NCBI GenBank assembly: GCA_025349905.2
Contig: MU624784.1
Coordinates: forward strand, 1-24,306
DNA length: 24,306 nt
Direction: 5' to 3'
From: Blastocladiella britannica
Lineage: Eukaryota; Blastocladiomycota; Blastocladiomycetes; Blastocladiales; Blastocladiaceae
Shown in pieces: positions 1-8,153 of this stretch. The notes under the pieces were generated by a model. It was not told the DNA's origin, made no database searches, and saw nothing but the letters and a program-made list of their open reading frames with translations. The position numbers and the translations under genes are program-made. Within the stretch, counting starts at the first letter, position 1. Each line of letters opens with the position of its first letter.

Positions 1-393
1 CACTCCAGTACCGAGGACTGGCCATGCTGAACAGCGCTGGAGGCAATATCTCGGGGCCAGTTCACGACCAGTATATACCTCGAGCGCAAGGCGAGCTTAA
101 TTACCTTCAGTCGCCCAATCGATTGGGCATTGAGCCAGCGCGCAGTGAAGTCGTCGAGAACCAGAAACTGGTTCGGTAAAGGTCCGTTACTTGGCCGCCT
201 CCAAGCAACGCACTCTTTCAGCTTCTTTCTTTTGGTTTGGAATGCCAATAATCCTTCCCCGCGTGTGTCTGGACGTGGCATGGCGTGTGGTTTGATTTTG
301 TTTGTTTGTGTCCGCCCTTTTGACAAACGCTTTAAAGCCGAAGCGATTTTCCTTGTTGGCCTCCTCAACCTGCAGGCACCCAAGGAGGACAAA
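1..393. other. Intergenic / 5' flank, no convincing gene
   Basis: No recognisable family is encoded here. One + frame is open from the left edge to a stop at 177-179 (about 58 codons), but it resembles no protein I know and cannot be told from chance. Much of the rest is T-rich, as expected for a promoter and 5' leader. The frame ahead of the LRR start codon at 394 is also open for some distance, so the true start of that gene could lie upstream. Confidence 0.4.
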
Positions 394-1112
394 ATGCCGC
401 CACGGTCCACCGCAAAGTCATTGTCCATGCGGTCCTCACGTTCCAAGGAACCGCTGGGGAGCATCTCTGACAATGTGCGCGTTGTTCCACACCAACCAAC
501 CAACTACCATCACTCATGCGTATATAAAAAAAACAGCTCGCATTCCCGGCCAAAGAGGATGAGCAACAGGCACTGCCGCCGCCGCCAATTTCAAGCCTTC
601 AACTCGACCATTTTCTCGCCGGCCTGAGTGACTTTGTCGCTCAAAAGCTCACCACCCTCCACCTGACCAAAGTGAGGCTCGGCGATGACCACGCGGTGCA
701 GTTGGCCAAGCACGAGATGCCGTGGGTGACGGTTCTCCAGCTCCAGAACAACGAGATTGGCGATACCGGTGCCATTGCGATGGCTGCCAGCCTGCCACCG
801 TCGCTCGTCGAGCTGGACCTTGGCCACAACCACATCGGCGATGCGGGCACTCAGGCACTTGCTGCCCAATTTCCAGCCTCACTCAAGACGTTGGTTCTCG
901 CAGGCAACCGTCTGGGCGACGATGGAGCCTTTGCGATTGCTGGAAACATTTCCATGCTCGTGCACCGGCTGGTGCCGCCGCCCCTGGACCCGGGCATGCC
1001 GCCGGCCCTCGACAAGCTCGATCTCCGAGACAATGCGGCGATGACGGACGCAGGCCGAGATGCGATTCGAAACGTGTGGTCGGTGCGCGATGGTGTTCTG
1101 TACCTTTCATAA
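394..1112 (+). CDS. Leucine-rich-repeat (RNI/NLRC3-like) protein, two exons
   Basis: This is a small LRR protein of about 218 residues of unknown function. Exon 1 is 394-474 and encodes a short basic Ser/Arg-rich start. The intron is 475-536 (GTGCGC...CAG, 62 nt, phase 0, branch-like CTCAT 20 nt before the acceptor). Exon 2 is 537-1112. Exon 2 holds three to four ribonuclease-inhibitor-type repeats with the pattern LxLxxNxIGDxGAxAxA, such as LQLQNNEIGDTGA, LDLGHNHIGDAG and LVLAGNRLGDDGA. Such repeats form a curved protein-binding scaffold; the partner is unknown. The exon 2 frame is open back only to a stop at 525-527, which supports the intron. The ATG at 394 is the best visible start but not certain. 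A related LRR gene lies at the far right edge on the opposite strand. Confidence 0.6.
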
Positions 1113-1160
1113 AAGGACCCCAAAGGAACGGCGAGGACGAGGACGATGGTCATGTAAATT

Positions 1161-2289
1161 TTAAAAGTCGAGCCACCGCTTCATGTAGTCGCACGACACG
1201 GGATCCACGGCGCTGCCCGGCTGTCCACAGTCGCGCATGACCGGGCACACCCCACACGGCATGGTCCCGAGCCCCGTTGTGCCCACGCGCTCGCGCACCA
1301 GCCGGTACATCCACTGCTCGCCCAGATCGCCGCCATTGTCCGCGTCATCGGCGTCAAGGTCCATGTCGTCATTGTAGTCCACGTCCATGCTCGCATCACC
1401 GCCCATGCTCAGCGTCACGGCCGGCATCGGGATCCGCTCGAGCTTGCCGTCGTACACGAGCATGTCGAGCAGCAGACCAATGTCGGAGACCGACAGATCC
1501 ACTTTGGCGGCCTGCGACGTGCGCAAGAACTTGGCGATTTGGGGCAGGGTCGGGTGGTCGCTGAAGGCGGTTGGGTATATGCTCATGGAGCCGTCGGTCG
1601 GGTAGCTCTGTTGCACATGTCAACGAGTCAAGCATACGCAGAATGGCACAAAAATGAGCGTACATTCTTGCCAACGAATCGCAGCACTGCGGCCGACATG
1701 TGCTCGACAAACGTCACGTCGAGCTCCTGGTTGGTGAACCACACGCCGCCCGTGAGCTCCACGGACGGCTGCAGCTCTGACAGCATAAACATTTTCTTGT
1801 TGCCGTACTGCATTGTAATGTACATGCGTGAGTATTAGGCGGCCGTATTAAAAATAATACGCGTCGTACCTTGACACTCTTGACCTGCTTGATCAGCCCG
1901 CGTCCCTCGAGCTTCTTGAGGGACTTGACAATGACGTTTTCGGCCACGGGCACGCGCGACCGCAGCGTGACCTGCAGGATACCCTCGCTCGCGGCCGCCT
2001 TGACCGCCTCGTACACCATGCGTTCCTCGGCATCCAGCTCGCCCAGTTTGGCGGCGGTGGCGGCCGTGACCAGTCGCACGGTCGCTGCGCCGGCCTCGTT
2101 GACGGCCATGTCCACCAGGTTCTTGCGCCGGAGCGCGTTCAGCGATTTGGTGAAGTGGTCATTGGCCAATTGCGGGACCGCCGCGTGTAAGGTCGAAATC
2201 ACCACCGGGTCCGTGTCGGAGATGCCGGACAACGCGTCGAGAATCGATTTTTCGAATAGAGAAATGGGCTTTCGTGCCGGGGTCGCCAT
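1161..2289 (-). CDS. RPC34: RNA polymerase III subunit RPC6 (Rpc34/POLR3F)
   Basis: This is the Pol III-specific subunit that forms the RPC3-RPC6-RPC7 subcomplex, contacts TFIIIB and helps open promoters of tRNA and 5S genes in the nucleus. Three exons, 1870-2289, 1664-1807 and 1161-1607, join in phase 0 and give about 336 residues (human about 316). The introns are 1808-1869 (62 nt) and 1608-1663 (56 nt). Two N-terminal winged helices come first; the linker read across intron 1 (VKSVKYGNKKMFML) and the following LQPS...TGGVWFT block match the family. A third winged helix contains VYDGKLE. The C-terminus keeps four cysteines (about C306, C309, C315, C327) expected to bind the Fe-S cluster, and ends MKRWLDF. 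An acidic insertion of roughly 25 residues rich in Asp precedes the Cys motif. Its ATG lies only 48 bp beyond the stop codon of the upstream Ran-binding gene on the same strand. Confidence 0.93.
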
Positions 2290-2337
2290 GTTTTAGTATT
2301 GTTGTTGGGAAAAAGAGAAACAGAGGAAAAGGCTCGC

Positions 2338-3134
2338 TCAAACGACCAGCACACGCGTCACTGGGATCGGGACGGCGCCGGTCATGTCCTTGGGAGAGGA
2401 TGAATTACCTTGGACCACCGCGTACAGGCTGATCCCGGCATCCCACGCCGCCTGGATCTGCGGAATGCAGTTAACATTCGCCACCACCACCCGCCCCTCG
2501 TGGTCGAGGCAAGCCTCGACCACGAACGCCATAACAGTGCCAGAGACCATGGTGATCTTGTCTGCCGCCGAAGTAGTCGTCACCGTCACGCCGTGCTGGC
2601 CACTTTGAAGATGACGCTTTACCGCCGGCGTGACAAAGACTCGGCGCGCCACGTCCCACACGACGCTGTGGTCGCCGCCCAGCACCCGCAGTACCGTAGA
2701 TCCTGATGATCCAAGCTGAATCAGGGCCGCCGCGCGCTGCCGAGCGCGGTCGCCGCACTGGCGAAGGGCCGCGTGCGTCCGTGCCGTCGCCGACTGGAGC
2801 AGTTTCAGCGGGTCCATGGTGGAATCAGCGTTCCAAACCGACCGGCCGACTCGAATGGCGCCCTCGTACCCGGGCACGCGCGGCCACGGAGCATGGACGG
2901 TCAGGTAGTCCAGGTGCGCCGAGTAGTACTGGTCCAGGGTGGCCACCGAGACCATGGCCGTCACTGGTGCATTTTGAAGTGCCAAGGCGAGGGCGGTCAG
3001 TATGACTAGCGTCACGCTGTTGGCATCTTTTTCGGAACGCAATGATCCTACGTGTGCCGGGAGACCGGCGACAGTTGCGCTCAGGGCTTGGTCCAAGTGC
3101 TTGATGCCCTTCACTGGGACTAGCGCTGGCCGAG
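2338..3134 (-). other. C-terminal exon: weak eIF2B-like (NagB/RpiA-type fold) domain
   Basis: This exon encodes 264 residues after the splice site. It has no in-frame ATG near its 5' end; the first methionine is about 50 residues in (MVSVATL). It is therefore more easily read as the last exon of the Ran-binding gene, through a 64-nt intron (3135-3198, GTTTGT...CAACAG, phase 1), than as its own gene. A helical first half is followed by alternating hydrophobic strands and helices. The stretch running from ADKITMVSGTVMAF through VNCIPQIQAA to LYAVVQGN follows the order of conserved blocks at the end of eIF2B alpha-type domains. The similarity is by eye only and the domain could be something else. 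Its TGA/TAA-side end lies 48 bp before the RPC6 start codon. Confidence 0.35.
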
Positions 3135-6058
3135 CTGTTGCATTTTTATATCAGCAAGTCAGACCATTTTTAGGGAGCATTTCAGAAGCAATACAAACCA
3201 TTGACATGAGTCGGCGAAAATGGACGGTGCGATGCAGTGGGGCTTCGAGACCGGACTTGGATCTTTTTACGCGGCAAGGTGGGCGTGACTGAGGTCGTGT
3301 CGACGGGATGGACAGTTTCAAGTGTGCTCGCACCGCGCTTGCGGATCGGTGACGACGACATTGGCGACGACGATCCAGCGGCACCATCATTTGCAACAGG
3401 GGAAACAATCGCGTCCGGGACCACCGGCGTCGTCGGCGACGCAGGTCGGGAGGCCACAAGCGATCGGCGTCGCGGAGCAAGGGTGCGCCCGCCAGCCGCC
3501 TCCTCAAACAAGGCCATCGCCGAGTCCGTAGTCGGCGTATACGACGCCGAATCCGACGACGCCAACGACCCCAAGATTTCTTTAGCGACCGCCACGCTTG
3601 CCGCAAATGCCACTGCGGTTTCGTGCGACCCAAACCGCACCGCCACGGTACTGACACCGCTGTCAAGGCTGGTGGCAGTCCACACCCATCCAAAGTGCGG
3701 CGGCTGCAGCGGGACCAAAGTTGTGAATGGGTTGACGTAGTGGTTGATGGGCACCGACCGGTGTGCGGGCCCCGTCACGGCCACGGTCGGCGACAGTGAC
3801 CGGACGTCGCCGAGCATGCGGACACGCGGGTGCCACGGTGGGCCCGCGGCGCGGATCAGGAGCTGCATGTTGCCGCGGCCAGACGGCGTCCACTGATGGT
3901 TTCTGAACACGAACATGGATGCCCGACTGCGTTTCACTCACATATACAGGTGAGTTTTAAATGGAATGATAAGAAAGGAGAGTGTAACCGTACGCATCAA
4001 ATACAAGGTGCTCCTGGACCGAGACCGGCGCGGGTGCCACCATGAGAACAGGCGACCGTGGCCGCTCGAATGAAGAAGGAGGCGGCGGCGCTGCGGTCAA
4101 AACCGCATCGGCAAACCGCTGGGCAGTGGCCTCGTCGGCAAACTTGGCAGCCAGGACCATGGTCTCTCCTCCCGTGCTTGTACAGTCGGACGAAAGGTCG
4201 CCAATAGCCGTCCATACCCACGAGCGCAAGCCGTGCGGTCCCGGCATGTGCTTCAAGTCGGTCGGCGCAAGGTGGTTGGCACATACCTTCAGCACCTGGT
4301 CGCGGCGCATGACGATCCGCTTCTTGGTCAGTTGCGTGCTGCCGCGAGTCCGCACAAGCTCGGTGACTTTGATCTCGCCCGTGCCCCGTTCTTTCCATTG
4401 GTTGTTGGCGTGCCGGTACAGTTTGGCGCGTCTATTCTCATGCTGGTCAGTTGGTGGGATGCACCTAAATACATTGGACAAGACGCACCCGCAAAACAAG
4501 ACGCGGTCGGCTTCGTCGCCGGAAATTGCGCGAACCAGTTGCGTCAGCTGAATCACCGGTGTAAAGTGCGCCTTGGGCTCGAATTCCTCGGGATGGTCAT
4601 CAGTGTTGTCGTCGTTCGCCTCGGTTTCTTTGGTAAAGGCACCAACAGTCTCCATGTTGCCCATCTGTTGAAGTGCCTTGGACGGCTTGACCAGCAGCAC
4701 GGCGTCATGAAACGCAAGTGCCTCGGCGTCGCTCGCAAACCGCGCCGCCAGCACCAGCCCACCATTGGGGCTGTCCTCGGCGGCATCTCCCGCGGTTTTC
4801 CAAGTCCACGAGCGGCCGCTCTGCTTTCCCGGCATTGGGCACAGCGTGGCCGGCGCAAAGTGATTGGCGCACACTTTCAGGACCTGGTCGCGGCGCATAA
4901 TAATGCGTTTCCGCGACTGGCCATCGGGCGTCGTGTGCATCGTGACGCGGAGCACCCCTGTGCCGCGCTCTTTCCATTCCGAGCCGATGTAGCGAAACAG
5001 TTTGGCGCGTCTATAAAGTGATCCGCATGTCAGACGTTGATGTCGCGACAATGAGAAGTAAAAACAAACCCAGAAAACAGCTCGGGCTCCTGATTGTCGC
5101 TGGATACGACGGCCACTTTGTGGGTCAGGCGTAGGACGGGGGTGAATGTGGCCGTGGGCTCAAACGCCTCTGCTTCGTCGCTGGCGTGCTCTTCATCGTC
5201 GCACTCGCGAGCGTCGTTAGCCCATGACTGCTGCTGGCTCCCTGGAACTTGGTGCTGCTGCGTCAATGCCTTTGCCTTTTCAGAACCGTGCTCGGCCACT
5301 GGCTTGAGGACGTGACCCAGAGCATGCGTCTTACCCTCGACGACGGCATCCACCGCCGCCTTGAACCGAGTGGCAACCTCCACGGACGCGAATTTGGCGG
5401 CTAGTACCAGGTTTTGCGGCACGCCCTCCGCCACCACGTCTCCGAGTCCCGAGATATCCCCGAAAGCGGTCCAGACCCACGCGCGATCACCGTAGCTCCC
5501 GGGCATGTGGCGAAGCGACGTGGTGCCCGGTAAAACGCGGTGGTTGGCACAGACCTTGAGCACTGCGTCACGGCGCATGATGATCCGAGCCACCTGTGAG
5601 GTCGTGTGATGCAGGATCTCCAAGGTGCCCGTCCCGCGCTCCTTCCACTGGTCGTCGGTGCGGTGATAGAGCTTGGCGCGGCCGGTAAACACGCACCACT
5701 CGTTGGGATCGTGGGTCGCGAAATCAACTTGCGTGGTCAGATTGATCACGGGCGTGAAGCTGGCCTTGGGCTCGAACGCCTCGGGCTCTTCGTGCTCTTG
5801 CTCGCCGTCTGAGTCATGGGTCGTCTAATTTTTTTTTCTTGTCCCGTTAATGGACTACTAATTAGGCATAGAATCAGTGGGAGATCAAACCTTACTAAAA
5901 TCATTCTGGACTACTTTGTTCCATGCCATGGACGCTGTCACCGGGGTACGTGGACTCGGGCCATTGTACACCTTGTTGACATTGGTGTTGGCCAGGGCGG
6001 CCGCGGCCGATTTGCTGGCCGAAACGGCACCGACGGGTGGGTGGATGGGGGCCGGCAT
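2338..6058 (-). CDS. Four-RanBD protein with C-terminal eIF2B-like domain
   Basis: Exons (minus order) are 5891-6058, 5070-5824, 4489-5010, 3994-4431, 3199-3926 and 2338-3134, giving about 1135 residues. An alternative first intron (5809-5895 instead of 5825-5890) changes only seven residues. RanBD1 (about 72-220), RanBD2 (275-417) and RanBD3 (449-595) each keep RAKLxR, WKERGTG, MRRD.VLKVCANH and WVW or WTW, the features that bind Ran-GTP. RanBD4 (about 610-750) is eroded: RASMF and WTPSGRG replace RAKLF and WKERGTG, but GWVWTA and the last helix remain. Acidic linkers separate the domains, as in RanBP2-type proteins of nuclear transport. Residues 871-1135 form an unrelated domain. No FG repeats, zinc fingers or membrane segments are seen. 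Introns before RanBD2, 3 and 4 all split the codon just before RAKL or RAS. The start at 6058 opens a Pro/Ala-rich exon and is the only good upstream ATG. The domain calls are strong; joining the last exon is less certain. Confidence 0.75.
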
Positions 6059-6272
6059 ATATATACTACAATACGATATTATTACAAGTACACGTATATT
6101 TGGAGGGATCTAACTTTGCATCAAATAATTCATTGGGAAATATGATTGATCCCTGCCCAATTAACGAATTCTCACTTGCGTTCAGCCGTCCTCTCACTCG
6201 GCTCCAATGGACAGCGCATACCTTCCCCTCCCCTTTTCTTTCCGCTAAAAAATAAAGACCAAAAAGCGGGAC
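6059..6272. promoter_or_regulatory. Divergent promoter between the RanBD gene and the FHA gene
   Basis: This 214-bp AT-richer gap separates two diverging start codons (6058 on minus, 6273 on plus) and must hold both promoters. An alternating TA run (about 6057-6064) abuts the minus start codon, and AT-rich blocks occur at 6066-6100 and 6118-6145. AATAAAG lies at 6251-6257, 16 nt before the plus-strand ATG. No known transcription-factor site is clear. Confidence 0.45.
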
Positions 6273-8096
6273 ATGTCAGTCGCCCCCACCATCGACCTCT
6301 ACGCCTCGCCCACCCCGCGCGGCACGCTTCTCGGCCGTGGCGGGGCCAAGCACTGCAACATTGATGTCACGCTGCACTTATCCCCACAGTCGCCGCACCG
6401 GGCCAAAATCTCGCGTCGCCACGCGTTGATTGTGCCGGCCGACACCACCAAACCCATGGACGACCATTCAAGCATCGCATTCAAGCTGTGCGTCCTCGGA
6501 CTGAATGGCGTCGCGCTCAATGGCGACCAGTGGTTTGCCGACCACCCGCGCATGCGATCGGGCGCTCTGGTGGACTTGATTGTCGGCGATGTGCTCGAGT
6601 TCCCGGGCGGCGTGCGGTACCGGTTTTGCGGGGCTGCTCCTCTTGCTCCTGCATCACCTGCCGTTTCTGCTAGTGCTACTGCTGCTACTGGTACTGGTAC
6701 TGGTACCGATAAGCCCGCGTCGGCTAACCTGGCTCCGACGGCCGTTCCGGTGGCTCAGAACGAACCACATATGCCCTTGATCACTGACATCCCAGCCGAA
6801 GCTGGTGACAGGAGCACCCCGGTTACGCCCGCTGTCGCAGCTGCTGCAGCTCATGACGACGCTATCCATTACAATCACGACGACAACAAGGAGAACGAGC
6901 CGCCGATTTCCCTGTCTGTTGCTCCAACGACGTCAACTGCGCCTCCAGCAAAACCCCCGGCAGGCACCGGTCGCCCCCTCTCTGCGTTGGCGCCGCTGTC
7001 TGTCTCCGGCATCAGTGGTAGTATCAAGCCGTCGCCAGTGGGATTGCGGCCCACCCGAGCGCCGATCCACCCGCATCTTCAGCCGCAGCAGGTCCAGCAG
7101 CAGCAGCACCGATCGGGGATCGCGCCTTTGGCTCCCGCGACCATCTCTGCCAATGCGTCTCCGCGCAGGCCAGTGGCTTCCTCGCAGCAGTCGAAGCCCT
7201 CAGCGGCGACATTGGAGGTGGAGGAAGACCGATCCGCTTCCAAGGCCCCGCTGCCAGCCACCGCTGTCGTCGCCGAGACGATTCCTCGTATCCCCACCAC
7301 CCCGACCAAGCAGCATCCCCCCGCCGCCGCGCCAGTCGAGCCAGAGGTGCCGTCGTCTCCCGGCATTCCATCGTCCCCGCCGTCCTCGCTCTCGTCCGAC
7401 CCGCACCACGACGCCGACCAGGAAGACGATGATGATGACCCCGAGCCACGGTACCCCGGCCACCCGATGGGCGACCGTGCGCCGTCCCCCCTTGCCGACC
7501 TCCTGGTCGACGCCTTCACGTACTGCGGCGGCCGGTCCGACCTATCGCTTCCCGAAGTGCACGCCGAGCTGGCGTCCAACTGCGCGTATTTCCGGCTCCA
7601 CCCTGACCCGACGGCGTGGCGCGCGGACGTGGAGCGAGCGCTGCGGTCGCTTCCCATGTTTGGGCTGCGGGCCCGCAACAAGTACCTGTCGCGCAAGACC
7701 CAGTGGTACTATGACCCGGACCGTGACGGCGACGCCGACCGCGTGCGCCGATGGTCCGAGTTCGGAGCCGTGCAGCCGGCGCGCCGGGCCAAACGCCGCG
7801 GGGACGTGCAGTACTTTATGATGGATTACACTGGCAGCAGCAACAATGGTGGAGGTGGATCGGGAACGGCAGCGGCGGCGAGCTTGGATGGCGGCCTTGG
7901 GTCGTTGCCGTTATCGTCGCCGACCCGGGCGTCTGGGAAACGCGCTTCATCGCTTCGCACCAACCCGTCCTCTTCCATGGATCAGGGCGATCAGGCTGGA
8001 GGACACGATTGGCCGGCGCTGTCGAGCGATGCCACCATCCCCGGCACTCCGATCGTCAAGCGCGCGCGCCGGATGCGCGAGACGACGCGTGATTGA
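6273..8096 (+). CDS. FHA-domain protein with divergent forkhead-like winged helix
   Basis: This is one uninterrupted 607-residue frame. Residues 18-118 form an FHA phosphothreonine-binding domain with the diagnostic set G21-R22, S47-R-R-H50 and N78-G79. A long Pro/Ser/Thr/Ala-rich linker follows (about 120-400) with a small polyGln patch, ending in a run of Asp near 385-392. Residues about 405-490 look like a forkhead winged helix: LADLLVDAF (helix 1), LSLPEVHAEL (helix 2), YFR, then W plus a recognition-type helix, and WYYDPD in the wing. The usual forkhead recognition helix WxNSIRHNLS is replaced by WRADVERALRS, so DNA contacts have probably changed. Basic stretches (ARRAKRRG, KRARRMR) could be nuclear signals. 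FHA plus forkhead is the layout of FOXK and yeast Fkh1/2, so a nuclear transcription or cell-cycle regulator is likely, but this is not a clear orthologue. Confidence 0.7.
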   Translation: MSVAPTIDLYASPTPRGTLLGRGGAKHCNIDVTLHLSPQSPHRAKISRRHALIVPADTTKPMDDHSSIAFKLCVLGLNGVALNGDQWFADHPRMRSGALVDLIVGDVLEFPGGVRYRFCGAAPLAPASPAVSASATAATGTGTGTDKPASANLAPTAVPVAQNEPHMPLITDIPAEAGDRSTPVTPAVAAAAAHDDAIHYNHDDNKENEPPISLSVAPTTSTAPPAKPPAGTGRPLSALAPLSVSGISGSIKPSPVGLRPTRAPIHPHLQPQQVQQQQHRSGIAPLAPATISANASPRRPVASSQQSKPSAATLEVEEDRSASKAPLPATAVVAETIPRIPTTPTKQHPPAAAPVEPEVPSSPGIPSSPPSSLSSDPHHDADQEDDDDDPEPRYPGHPMGDRAPSPLADLLVDAFTYCGGRSDLSLPEVHAELASNCAYFRLHPDPTAWRADVERALRSLPMFGLRARNKYLSRKTQWYYDPDRDGDADRVRRWSEFGAVQPARRAKRRGDVQYFMMDYTGSSNNGGGGSGTAAAASLDGGLGSLPLSSPTRASGKRASSLRTNPSSSMDQGDQAGGHDWPALSSDATIPGTPIVKRARRMRETTRD

Positions 8097-8153
8097 TGAT
8101 TTCCCTTCATTTGATTTTGTACCAAAAAAAGATTGCATTGTTTTACGTTACGT

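Noticed and set aside
3..179. Frame open from the left edge ending at 177-179, possible 3' end of a gene
   Set aside because: Only 58 codons, no recognisable motif, and codon use is not clearly like the neighbouring genes.
2159..2341. Short minus-strand frame overlapping the RPC6 start
   Set aside because: It is out of frame with RPC6, whose start at 2289 and N-terminal winged helix are clear.
6805..7821. Plus-strand Arg/Pro/Ser-rich open frame overlapping the FHA gene
   Set aside because: It is an alternative frame of the low-complexity linker and winged helix of the FHA protein; no family features.
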